A stretch of DNA of 21,493 nt from an uncultured Collinsella sp. (GTDB lineage Bacteria > Actinomycetota > Coriobacteriia > Coriobacteriales > Coriobacteriaceae): NCBI GenBank assembly GCA_902496005.1, contig CABUZI010000017.1, positions 1-21,493 of the forward strand, in the 5' to 3' direction. Positions 7,022 to 14,074 of this stretch are shown here, piece by piece; position 1 is the stretch's first letter, and the number at the start of each line of letters is the position of its first letter. Below the pieces are notes generated by a model. It ran no database searches, had not been told where the DNA came from, and was given only the letters and a program-made list of their open reading frames with translations. The position numbers were made by a program, and so were the translations under genes.

Positions 7022-7645
7022 ATGAGCGATCTGGAGAATAAGAAGAATCCTGTGGTCATTACCATCGCGCGCGACTTTGGCGCCGAGGGCCACGAGATTG
7101 GCCGCATGCTTGCCGACGAGTTGGGGATTCCGCTGTACGATAACGAGCTGCTGGTACGTGCGTCGCTGCGCGCGGGCGAGTCGCTCGATAAGATGGCCGC
7201 CTATGATGAGCGTCTGGCCGTGGAGAACATGGCGTTTCTGCCCGACCGCTACGATGCGCGTTCGTACTCGGATAAGTTGTTCCAAAAGATGAGCCAGGTG
7301 ATTTTGGATCTGGGCGAGACCGAGAGCTGCATTATCGAAGGTCGTCTGTCCGATTACCTGTTGCGTAACAACCCCAACCACATTGCCGTGTTGGTGACCG
7401 CTCCCTTTGAGGACCGCGTCGAGATCGTGCGCAAAAAGCGCGGCCTCAACAAAAAGAAGGGCGCCAAGTTGGTTAAACAGCAGCAGAAGGCGCGCGAGGC
7501 GTTCTATAAGCGCTACAGTGCCGGTAAGTGGAAGATGACGAGCGTCAAGGACATCGTCGTCAACCGCGCCAAGCTGGGCCGCGAGGGTTGTAAAGACGTT
7601 ATCGCCGCTGCCTACCGCTACAAGGTGGCACAGCTCGAAGGCTAG
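7022..7645 (+). CDS. Cytidylate kinase-like family protein
   Basis: The 207-residue protein fits the cytidylate-kinase-like family (Cytidylate_kin2 type): VITIARDFGAEGHEIGRMLADELG stands where the nucleotide-binding loop is expected, followed by IPLYDNELL. The loop differs from a classical GxxGxGKS, as is normal for this family. The middle part ESCIIEGRLSDYLL and the basic AFEDRVEIVRKKRGLNKKKG-like stretch resemble kinase strands and a lid. The true substrate is unknown; the family is often annotated as a kinase without proof. ATG 7022 follows AAAGGA. It may be co-transcribed with the amino acid importer 48 bases upstream, but the hairpin between them could separate expression. Confidence 0.8.
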   Translation: MSDLENKKNPVVITIARDFGAEGHEIGRMLADELGIPLYDNELLVRASLRAGESLDKMAAYDERLAVENMAFLPDRYDARSYSDKLFQKMSQVILDLGETESCIIEGRLSDYLLRNNPNHIAVLVTAPFEDRVEIVRKKRGLNKKKGAKLVKQQQKAREAFYKRYSAGKWKMTSVKDIVVNRAKLGREGCKDVIAAAYRYKVAQLEG

Positions 7646-7654
7646 CTGACCAAA

Positions 7655-7689
7655 ACCACCACAAAGGTGCCTGTCCCCATCGTGGTGGT
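7655..7689. repeat. 8-bp hairpin whose loop carries GGTGCCTGTCCCC
   Basis: ACCACCAC at 7655-7662 pairs with GTGGTGGT at 7682-7689. The 19-base loop contains GGTGCCTGTCCCC. It lies just after the kinase-like gene and before the nfnB terminator. The loop word is shared in kind with the other CTGTCCCC repeats of this window. Confidence 0.55.
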
Positions 7690-7705
7690 CGGGCGATCGG
7701 CATAG

Positions 7706-7743
7706 AAAAAGTCCCCGCCGGGCGTGTGCTCGACGGGGACTTT
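7706..7743 (-). terminator. Terminator of the nfnAB operon
   Basis: AAAGTCCCCG (7708-7717) pairs with CGGGGACTTT (7734-7743). Read on the minus strand the stem runs into five T residues. On the plus strand the tail is only TTT, so it may also act weakly for the kinase-like gene that converges from the left. Confidence 0.8.
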
Positions 7744-7771
7744 GCCGTTTGATGGCTAGCGTTGAGGGTGA

Positions 7772-9181
7772 TTACTCGCCCAGCAGGCTCTTGGTGATGG
7801 AAGCGGCGGCCTTCTTGCCGGCGCCCATCGCCAGAATGACCGTAGCGGCACCGGTGACGATGTCGCCGCCGGCCCAGATGCGGGGATCGGTGGTCTGGCC
7901 GGTCTCCTCGTCGGCGATGATGTAGCCCCACTTGTTGAGCTCCATCTTGCCGCCGATCTTCTTTGCGAAGGGGTTGGCGTTGGTACCGATAGCCGAGATT
8001 GCGACGTCGCAGGGAATCTCCTCGATGGCGCCCTCGATGGGCACCGGGCGACGACGGCCGGACTCGTCGGGCTCGCCGAGCTCCATCTTCTGGACCTTGA
8101 CGGCGCACACGGAGCCGTCCTCGCCAGCGACAAACTCGAGCGGGGAAACGAGCGGCAGAACCTCGACGCCCTCGGCCTTGGCATGGTGCAGCTCGGCGCG
8201 ACGGCAGGGCATCTCGTCCTCGGTACGACGATAGGCGATGATGGCGTGCTCGGCGCCCAGGCGCTTGGCGGTACGGACGGCGTCCATAGCCACGTTGCCG
8301 CCACCAAAGACGACGACGTTCTTGCCGTGCTTGGTGGGGGTGTCGTACTCGGGGAACTTGTTGGCCTTCATCAGGTTCACGCGGGTGAGGTACTCGTTCG
8401 CGAAGAAGACGTTGGGCAGGTTCTCGCCGGGGACGTTGAGGAACTTGGGCAGGCCAGCGCCGGTCGCCACGTAGATGGCGTCGAAGCCCTGCTCGAACAG
8501 CTCCTCGGCCGTGGCCATGTTGCCCACGACGGAGTTGTACTCAAACTTGACGCCCATGTCCTCCAGGCCGTCGATCTCGCGCTTGACGACTGCCTTGGGC
8601 AGACGGAACTCGGGGATGCCGTAGACCAGCACGCCGCCGCCGGTGAAGAAGGCCTCAAAGACGGTGACGTCAAAGCCGTTGCGGGCGAGCTCGCCGGCGC
8701 AGGTGATGCCGGACGGGCCAGAGCCGACGACGGCGACCTTCTTGCCGTTCTTGGGGGCCATCTTGGGCGTGGAGGCGAGCTCGGGGCGGTCACCCAGGAA
8801 GCGCTCGAGCTGGCCGATGGCCACGGGCTCGGATTTCTTACCACGGATGCACTTGCCCTCGCACTGGTTCTCCTGCGGGCAGACACGGCCGCAGATGGCG
8901 GGAAGCATGGAGTCCTCGCGGATGGTATCGAGAGCGCCGCCGAAGTCCTTCTCGCGGATCTGCTCGATAAAGCGGGGGATGTTGATGTTGACGGGGCAGC
9001 CCTCAACACAGAACGGCTTCTTGCAGTTGAGGCAGCGCTCGGCCTCGGCCAGCGCCATCTCCTCGGTGAAGCCCTTGTCGACGGGGCGGAAGTCGCAGGC
9101 GCGCTCGGCAGCCGGCTCCTCGTTATCGGGGGTGCGGGGCGACTTCATATCGGCAACGAAACGACCGTTAACTAGTGGCAT
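7772..9181 (-). CDS. nfnB: NADH-dependent ferredoxin:NADP+ oxidoreductase, large subunit (glutamate synthase small-chain-like)
   Basis: The 469-residue protein looks like the NADPH-dependent glutamate synthase small chain, but it is paired with an NfnA-type gene and no large glutamate synthase gene is present. This supports NfnB of the electron-bifurcating transhydrogenase, which links NADH, ferredoxin and NADPH. Two four-cysteine clusters bind [4Fe-4S]: Cys50, 53, 58, 62 (CLNCKKPFCVEGCP) and Cys97, 101, 107, 111 (CGRVCPQENQCEGKC). The FAD loop VGSGPSG is at about 152-158 and the NADPH loop VFGGGNVAMD near 291-300. The start overlaps the end of nfnA by 10 bases. Automatic pipelines commonly label this gltA or gltD; the pairing argues for Nfn. 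Confidence 0.9.
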   Translation of the reverse strand: MPLVNGRFVADMKSPRTPDNEEPAAERACDFRPVDKGFTEEMALAEAERCLNCKKPFCVEGCPVNINIPRFIEQIREKDFGGALDTIREDSMLPAICGRVCPQENQCEGKCIRGKKSEPVAIGQLERFLGDRPELASTPKMAPKNGKKVAVVGSGPSGITCAGELARNGFDVTVFEAFFTGGGVLVYGIPEFRLPKAVVKREIDGLEDMGVKFEYNSVVGNMATAEELFEQGFDAIYVATGAGLPKFLNVPGENLPNVFFANEYLTRVNLMKANKFPEYDTPTKHGKNVVVFGGGNVAMDAVRTAKRLGAEHAIIAYRRTEDEMPCRRAELHHAKAEGVEVLPLVSPLEFVAGEDGSVCAVKVQKMELGEPDESGRRRPVPIEGAIEEIPCDVAISAIGTNANPFAKKIGGKMELNKWGYIIADEETGQTTDPRIWAGGDIVTGAATVILAMGAGKKAAASITKSLLGE

Positions 9182-10011
9182 GCGCAGCTCTTTTCCTCAT
9201 AGGCCTTGAGGGACTCGCCCTCTTCGGAACGGTAAGCGGCCTGGCGGGCACGAAGGTCATCCCAGTCGACCAGGGTGGCATCGAAGTCGGGGCCGTCGAC
9301 GCAAGCGAACTTGGTTACGCCGCCCACCTCGACGCGGCAGCAGCCGCACATGCCGGTGCCGTCAACCATGATGGGGTTGAGGGACGCGGTGATGGGGGTG
9401 TCGTACTTCTGGGCGGTGAGGGTCGAGAACTTCATCATCGGAACGGGGCCGACGCAGAAGACCTGGCTCACGGCCTTGTCCTGCAGCAGGCGCTCCAGCG
9501 GAGCGGTGACAACGCCCTGCTCGCCGTAGGAGCCGTCGTCAGTGGTGATGTGGATGTGGTCCTCGTCGAGGAGCTCGCGGAACTGGTCCTCCATGAGCAG
9601 GAGGTCCTTGGTGCGGGCGCCCATGATGGCGTGAACTTCGTGACCGGTCTCGACCAGGTGCTTGGCGACCGGGAAGGCAATTGCCAGGCCGACGCCGCCG
9701 CCAATGACAGCGCAGGGGCCCTCGGCCATCTCGGTGGGAACGCCCAGCGGGCCCACGACGTCGCGCAGCGACTCGCCGGCCTCGTAGGTGGAAAGCATCT
9801 CGGTGGTCTTGCCGATCACCATGAAGATGAACTCGACCCAGCCCTCGTCACCGTTCCAGCCGGCCAGGGTAAACGGGACACGCTCGCCCGTCTCGTTGGC
9901 GCGAACCATGAGGAACTGTCCAGCGTGCGCATGCTTGGCGATTGCAGGCGCCTCGATGCGGAACTTGAACACCTTCTCCGAGAACTGCGTCTTCTCCAGG
10001 ATCTTATACAT
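9172..10011 (-). CDS. nfnA: NADH-dependent ferredoxin:NADP+ oxidoreductase, small subunit (sulfide/dihydroorotate dehydrogenase-like)
   Basis: The 279-residue protein has the ferredoxin-reductase-like fold: an FAD-binding half with RVPFTLAGW near 44-52, an NAD-binding half with AVIGGGVGLAIAFPVA near 101-116, and a C-terminal [2Fe-2S] motif MVDGTGMCGCCRVEVGG near 215-231, with another Cys at 237. Known NfnA uses one Asp (here likely Asp217) and three Cys (222, 225, 237). An additional Cys224 makes a CGCC run. It is the first gene of the nfnAB operon and overlaps nfnB by 10 bases. AGAGAGGGG lies before the ATG and a TATAAT box about 105 bases upstream. In anaerobes the complex regenerates NADPH or reduced ferredoxin. 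Confidence 0.9.
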   Translation of the reverse strand: MYKILEKTQFSEKVFKFRIEAPAIAKHAHAGQFLMVRANETGERVPFTLAGWNGDEGWVEFIFMVIGKTTEMLSTYEAGESLRDVVGPLGVPTEMAEGPCAVIGGGVGLAIAFPVAKHLVETGHEVHAIMGARTKDLLLMEDQFRELLDEDHIHITTDDGSYGEQGVVTAPLERLLQDKAVSQVFCVGPVPMMKFSTLTAQKYDTPITASLNPIMVDGTGMCGCCRVEVGGVTKFACVDGPDFDATLVDWDDLRARQAAYRSEEGESLKAYEEKSCACH

Positions 10012-10116
10012 AGAACCCCTCTCTTGTTAGGGCCGCCGAACCGTGCCTCCACGGAAATGGACGGTAGCCCGAATAAAACCGTACGCGCACAGGCGTTGTG
10101 CAGACATACGGTGCAA

Positions 10117-10122
10117 ATTATA
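10117..10122 (-). promoter_or_regulatory. Probable -10 box of nfnAB
   Basis: A perfect TATAAT on the minus strand stands about 105 bases before the nfnA start. The -35 region at normal spacing is poor. The leader between box and start shows no recognised riboswitch. Confidence 0.5.
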
Positions 10123-10185
10123 CCCTCATGGACATGTCACTTACGTGTGTCTTCGGCGGTTGGGAGCAGGGTTTATCCACTTCGA

Positions 10186-10365
10186 CCTGCCAAAGGGGGA
10201 GAGGTTTATTTTGGCAGGTTTTATCAGGCAAAACGGCAAAGGGGGCCGGCCTCGCGCTTCGGTGAGGCCGGCCCCCTTTGGAGCGTTGCATATGTATAGC
10301 GGCACAGGGTTTATTGCGACGCAGCCGCCGCGGCGTTTCCGCAGATGAAACCTGCCAAAATAAAC
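10186..10365. repeat. Three copies of a CCTGCCAAA word forming nested inverted repeats
   Basis: An 18-base arm GTTTATTTTGGCAGGTTT (10204-10221) has its exact reverse complement at 10348-10365, enclosing the strong hairpin at 10237-10280. A third partial copy, CCTGCCAAA at 10186-10194, can pair with TTTGGCAGG at 10210-10218. Together with the nfnA leader this fills the 372-base gap between nfnA and pth; no gene was seen in that gap. Confidence 0.65.
10237..10280 (-). terminator. Strong GC-rich hairpin, probable pth terminator
   Basis: A perfect 17-bp stem (CAAAGGGGGCCGGCCTC and its complement) closes a 10-base loop. Read from pth it is about 100 bases past the stop and is followed by CCGTTTTG rather than a clean T-run. 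It is symmetrical and could work in either direction. Confidence 0.65.
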
Positions 10366-10383
10366 ATCTCTAAATGGTAGGTT

Positions 10384-11013
10384 TTAGTGCTTGCCGTTGG
10401 CGGAAGCGGCGCCGTTTACGTGATCGCGGGCGTAGATTACGCCGTGGACGATGGCCAGACCGGCGGCATCTGCGGCGCGGGCGCAGGTGTCCTGGAAATC
10501 CTCGGCTTCGCGGGCGCGCAGCTGCTTGAGCACGTAGTCTGCCACGGCCATCTTGCCGGGAGGGTTGCCGATGCCGGTGCGGATACGGCTAAAGTCGCGG
10601 CTGCCCATCTTGTCGATGATGGAGCGCAGGCCGTTGTGACCGGCATGGCCTCCGCCCACCTTAACACGCACGTCGCCGGCGGGAATATCGAGCTCGTCGT
10701 GGATGACGAGCAGCTCCTCGGCCTTGATCTTGTACTCGCGGCAGAGCTTGGAGATGGGCCCGCCCGAGGTGTTCATGTACGACTGCGGCTTGACCAGTAC
10801 AATCTGGCGCTTGCCGTTCTCTTCCTCGGCATCGTTGATGTTGATGAGCGCGACCTCGGCGCCTGCTTGGTTTTTCCAGTACGTGACGCCGGCCTGACGG
10901 GCCAGCTCGTCGATCGCCTTAAAACCGGCGTTGTGGCGGGTCTCGGCATACTCATCGCCAGGGTTGCCAAGTCCGGCAACCATGCGAATCTTAAGCGGCT
11001 GTGCAGCTGCCAT
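10384..11013 (-). CDS. pth: Peptidyl-tRNA hydrolase
   Basis: The 209-residue enzyme frees tRNA from peptidyl-tRNA that drops off ribosomes. The motifs are complete: GLGNPG with Asn17, TRHNAGF with the catalytic His27, KPQSYMNTSG with Asn81, IHDELD with Asp106, and GGGHAGHNGLR with Asn127. The first 8 residues (MAAAQPLK) form a short extension, and the Gly/Ala/Ser/Asn tail is normal. GAAAGGA precedes the ATG. A perfect TTGACA lies about 55 bases upstream, so pth can have its own promoter even though it is now separated from prs by the 1.7-kb cassette. In Bacillus subtilis, pth (spoVC) lies in the gcaD-prs-ctc neighbourhood. Confidence 0.95.
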   Translation of the reverse strand: MAAAQPLKIRMVAGLGNPGDEYAETRHNAGFKAIDELARQAGVTYWKNQAGAEVALININDAEEENGKRQIVLVKPQSYMNTSGGPISKLCREYKIKAEELLVIHDELDIPAGDVRVKVGGGHAGHNGLRSIIDKMGSRDFSRIRTGIGNPPGKMAVADYVLKQLRAREAEDFQDTCARAADAAGLAIVHGVIYARDHVNGAASANGKH

Positions 11014-11066
11014 GTGCTTCCTTTCGTCGATTTGTCGCCTGCTATGGTGAGCGACCCCGTTGCTGC

Positions 11067-11072
11067 TGTCAA
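11067..11072 (-). promoter_or_regulatory. Possible -35 box for pth
   Basis: TTGACA on the minus strand lies 54 bases before the pth start. The matching -10 (CACCAT at 17-base spacing) is weak, so the call is tentative. Confidence 0.3.
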
Positions 11073-11128
11073 ATGGAGGGTGATTGAGGCTGCATGAGGG
11101 CGTTTGGACAGTCGTCAGAAGCCAGGCT

Positions 11129-11329
11129 GGACAGTTAGTTCAGATTTGTATAAACCAAGAGGTCTTTGACTGCCAAAAATAGGGCCGCGGAACTGTCACG
11201 GCGCTTTGGGGAGCACATTTTGCGCTATTTCAGATCTTTCGAGTCTTCAAATGAGGTGATTGGCGCCGGGATGGCGGCAAACCATCTCGATATTAGCCGT
11301 CTGTTTATACAAATCTGAATTAACTGTCC
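11129..11329. mobile_element. 201-bp element A with 27-bp terminal inverted repeats (MITE-like)
   Basis: The left end begins GGACAGTTAGTTCAGATTTG and continues TATAAAC. The right end, read on the other strand, matches it over 27 bases with one mismatch. The first bases outside also pair partly. No open frame of note lies inside, and no clear target duplication is visible. The same ends occur in element B at 12656-12857, but the core appears unrelated. It covers most of the 348-base gap between pth and the DUF559-like gene. Confidence 0.65.
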
Positions 11330-11361
11330 GGCCATGCTTGGTGACACTGGGTAAAAGTCTT

Positions 11362-12489
11362 TTAGACCGGCGCGAGGCCGATTCCGGCCCGCAGGGCGTT
11401 GAGCCAGGCGGCCTGACGCTTGCGATAGCCCTTGATGCGATATCGGAATCGAACCCCCGCAAGTCGATGCATCGTTTGGGCGAAGGCTTCGAGTGCAACA
11501 AGGTCCTTCATTTGGTCGCGATTGATAACCAGGACATGGATACCCATGGCCTTAAGGCCATTGTTGCGATTGCCATCGTGGATGCGGGCGTTTTGAAGCT
11601 CATGTCCAATTCCGTTGTATTCGTTGTCGACTCCGGCGGCCGGGCAATATAAGTCGCAGATGGCGTAGGGGATGCCCGAGGACATGTTGACCGCAAGGGT
11701 GTCGAAATCGACACGATAGTTGAGCAACAGGCCTCCCATGGGCAAGCTGCAACACCCGAATCCGCCAAAGCGCATGGGTGCGCCCAGGACAGCGAACATC
11801 AATGATTCCGCTGGGGATGCGGATCCGGCCCGGGCGAGTTTGACAGCCGTGCGAAACGGGGCGCAGGAACTGCTTTTGGCAAACCGTGCGACCGCCTCGA
11901 GCTCTTCGATGGTTGTGGCGGGTTCGCATTTGTAGTGTGCCTGTTCGTAGCGGGTTTCGGCTTGCTTTTCGGGTGTCGGTTGGTCGCCCTGGCAATCGAG
12001 GTCGTCCATCGCTTCGAAGCTGTTGGCCTTGGGCCACGTGTCGTCGTAGGCGATGGGGTAAGTTGCCTCGGGCGGAAGCGAGTAGGTTCCGAGCAGCTCC
12101 ATGAGAAGCATCAAGGTCTTGGCAACTGATTCATTTTTGGAACAAAGCATGGCCGTCATGGCGGGAGACGTTGCGTAGATGTCGGCTTCGATGTGCATGA
12201 TTGCACCTTGGGGAAGAGGGGCGGTGATGGTGTGCTGGAGGAGCCGTCCGTCGGGTCGTCTGTTGTTGCCGCCCGCAACAAAGAGATCTAGACACTCGGA
12301 GTCGTCTTCGCTCCAGGCGTCAAGTATTGCAAGGGTCGCAAAGTCTATGGCGTCCTTGTTGGGGACGCAACCTTCGAGGGCTTGTGTCTGATGCTCGTCA
12401 TCGATGGCGTCCCAGGGAAGCGCGGAGTACGCCCGTCGAGCGCGGCGAATTGCGCGGAGGGCGGAGAGATGTGAAATCACGGTCGTCAT
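11362..12489 (-). CDS. Predicted nuclease-like protein with C-terminal DUF559/PD-(D/E)XK-type domain
   Basis: The 375-residue product has no certain function. The C-terminal part resembles the DUF559/Vsr-like nuclease fold: LNYRVDF near 256-262, then CDLYCPAAGVDNEYNG with Asp279 and Glu290, then DGNRNNGLKAMGIHVLVINRDQM near 305-327. The usual Lys of ExK is Asn292 here. The middle has TSPAMTAMLCS and LMELLGTYSLPP (about 107-140), a pattern I associate with a Coriobacteriia protein family with AbiEi-like features; that memory is not checked. The N-terminus is basic (LRAIRRARRAY). No Shine-Dalgarno sequence is seen before the ATG, and elements A and B lie on its two sides, which hints at acquisition. 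A role in defence or DNA transactions is only a guess. Confidence 0.6.
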   Translation of the reverse strand: MTTVISHLSALRAIRRARRAYSALPWDAIDDEHQTQALEGCVPNKDAIDFATLAILDAWSEDDSECLDLFVAGGNNRRPDGRLLQHTITAPLPQGAIMHIEADIYATSPAMTAMLCSKNESVAKTLMLLMELLGTYSLPPEATYPIAYDDTWPKANSFEAMDDLDCQGDQPTPEKQAETRYEQAHYKCEPATTIEELEAVARFAKSSSCAPFRTAVKLARAGSASPAESLMFAVLGAPMRFGGFGCCSLPMGGLLLNYRVDFDTLAVNMSSGIPYAICDLYCPAAGVDNEYNGIGHELQNARIHDGNRNNGLKAMGIHVLVINRDQMKDLVALEAFAQTMHRLAGVRFRYRIKGYRKRQAAWLNALRAGIGLAPV

Positions 12490-12655
12490 AGCTATAAGGT
12501 ACTAATCCGTTGGCGAAATGATGCTGCAGTATCGTTCTTTTCGCTCAAAGGGGTGTCGCGCGCCGCGGGCGGTAGCGTGATCATGCGGAATGCCTTGAAA
12601 AAGTGGAGAATGGAGCGATGGGCTGGCCTTGGAGGCATCTACTGGGGTGGGTGTT

Positions 12656-12857
12656 GGGCAGTTAGTTCAGATTTGTATAAGGCGACCGAGGTGTATTGCC
12701 GTTGTTGAAGGAATCGGTGGGCAAAATGGGGCCAACGGCATGGTGAAGAGATCCATAGGCGGAGGGATCGAGCGGAATTATGCTGGCAAGAGCGCTTTCG
12801 ACGTATTAAATGGCCCAAACGAATGCCTAAATTAATACAAATCTGAACTAACTGTCC
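12656..12857. mobile_element. 202-bp element B with the same terminal inverted repeats as element A
   Basis: The left end is GGGCAGTTAGTTCAGATTTG followed by TATAA; the right end on the other strand is GGACAGTTAGTTCAGATTTG followed by TATTAAT. The ends match element A, but the core does not on either strand by eye. An internal inverted repeat, TGCCGTTG / CAACGGCA, is at 12697-12740. The rest of the 455-base gap between the DUF559-like gene and prs holds the prs terminator and nothing else I can name. Confidence 0.65.
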
Positions 12858-12879
12858 ATGGCAGGTTGTCGAGGGGTAG

Positions 12880-12911
12880 AAAAAGGGTCGGAAGCGAGCC
12901 TCCGACCCTTT
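12880..12911 (-). terminator. Rho-independent terminator of prs
   Basis: AAAGGGTCGGA (12882-12892) pairs with TCCGACCCTTT (12901-12911), an 11-bp stem with an 8-base loop. On the minus strand it runs into five T residues. Confidence 0.9.
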
Positions 12912-12944
12912 AAAAACACCAAAGATGATGCGCTGCACACTGGA

Positions 12945-13931
12945 TTACAGCGCGAAGTCGCCGCCGACGAGCGTGGAGACGGGCTCCTCGTGGTAAACGG
13001 CGGAGATGGCCTGAGCGAACTCCTCGGCGACCGAGATGGTCTTGATCTTGCCGCCGACCTCGACGGGAATGGCGTCGGTGACGAGGCACTCGACGATCGG
13101 GGCGTCGTTCAGACGCTCGATGGCCGGACCGGAGAAGATGCCGTGGGTGGCGCAGACGTAGATGTCGCCAGCGCCCATAGCCTTGAGCTCCTTAACGTTG
13201 GCGCACAGGGTGCCAGCGGTGTCGATCATGTCGTCGTTGATGATGCAGGTCTTGCCCTTGATGTCACCGATGATGCCCATGACCTCGGCGGCGTTGTGGC
13301 GCGGACGACCCTTGTGGGCGATGGCCAGGTCGCAGCCGAGCATGTCGGACAGCTTCTTGGCGGCTTTGGCACGGCCCACATCGGGGGAGACGACAACCAG
13401 GTTGTCGGTGTCGAAGTTCATTGCGTTGTAGTACTGGCCAAACAGCGGCAGTGCGGACAGGTGATTAACCGGGATATCGAAGAAGCCCTGGATCTGGCCC
13501 TGGTGCAGGTCGAGGGTGATGATGCGGTTGACGCCGGCGCGCTCGAGCAGGTTGGCGACGAGGCGGGCGGTGATGGGCTCGCGCGGGCCGGCCTTGCGGT
13601 CCTGGCGGGCATAGCCGTAGTGGGTGATGACGGCGGTGATGGAGCGGGCGGATGCGCGCTTGGCAGCGTCGGTGGCGATGAGCAGCTCCATGAGCATGTC
13701 GTTGACGTTGCCGCCAGCCACGGACTGAATCAGGAAGACGTCGGCGCCGCGGACGGTCTCGTCGTAGCGGGCGTAAATCTCACCGTTGGCGAACTGCTTT
13801 AGCGTAAGGCCCGAAAGCTCGACCCCAAGGTACTCAGCGATCTTCTGAGCGAGGGGACGGTTGGAGGAACCGGAATACACGCGGATGGACTTGCGCATAT
13901 TCTCCGACTTCTCGGGATCATTAATCGGCAT
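12945..13931 (-). CDS. prs: Ribose-phosphate pyrophosphokinase (PRPP synthetase)
   Basis: The 328-residue cytosolic enzyme makes PRPP from ribose 5-phosphate and ATP for nucleotide, His and Trp synthesis. Family marks are complete: RVYSGSSNRPLAQKIAEYLG at the start of the fold, FANGEIYARYDETVRG, HYGYARQDRK with the ATP-binding Arg/Asp at about 104-113, DLHQGQIQGFFDIPVNHL near 141-158, and the PRPP-binding loop NDDMIDTAGT at about 232-241. ATG 13931 has AAGGAG at proper distance; the first 11 residues are an extension over typical Prs. glmU lies upstream on the same strand but its own terminator at 14075-14107 separates the two, and prs has a probable -10 box. Confidence 0.95.
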   Translation of the reverse strand: MPINDPEKSENMRKSIRVYSGSSNRPLAQKIAEYLGVELSGLTLKQFANGEIYARYDETVRGADVFLIQSVAGGNVNDMLMELLIATDAAKRASARSITAVITHYGYARQDRKAGPREPITARLVANLLERAGVNRIITLDLHQGQIQGFFDIPVNHLSALPLFGQYYNAMNFDTDNLVVVSPDVGRAKAAKKLSDMLGCDLAIAHKGRPRHNAAEVMGIIGDIKGKTCIINDDMIDTAGTLCANVKELKAMGAGDIYVCATHGIFSGPAIERLNDAPIVECLVTDAIPVEVGGKIKTISVAEEFAQAISAVYHEEPVSTLVGGDFAL

Positions 13932-13977
13932 TACCCTTCTCCTTTATACATCGAATGCCATATAGATGCCTTTTTGC

Positions 13978-13983
13978 ATTGTA
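13978..13983 (-). promoter_or_regulatory. Probable -10 box of prs
   Basis: TACAAT on the minus strand is 46 bases before the prs start and after the glmU terminator. The -35 region is not convincing. Confidence 0.4.
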
Positions 13984-14074
13984 ACCGCGCGGCGGGGTTA
14001 ATCGAGTCTTGATAACGTCTTTACCGTCAACGGACACGAACCGACCACTCATTCTGTCGCGCAGGTCAGCATAG

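Noticed and set aside
5744..7381. 545-codon minus-strand open frame opposite the permeases and kinase-like gene
   Set aside because: Its product is His/Arg/Gln-rich without motifs, while the plus strand has EAA loops, membrane spans and ribosome sites.
7932..10299. Long plus-strand open frames opposite nfnB and nfnA (up to 374 codons)
   Set aside because: They are antisense to genes with complete cofactor motifs; long antisense frames are expected at this GC content, and their products show no family motifs.
11247..11652. Short frames across element A and the end of the DUF559-like gene
   Set aside because: They are read through the terminal repeat or antisense to the longer gene and show no family features.
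12629..12938. Short frames on both strands across element B
   Set aside because: They run over the inverted repeat and out of the element, overlap each other and the prs terminator, and have no ribosome sites.
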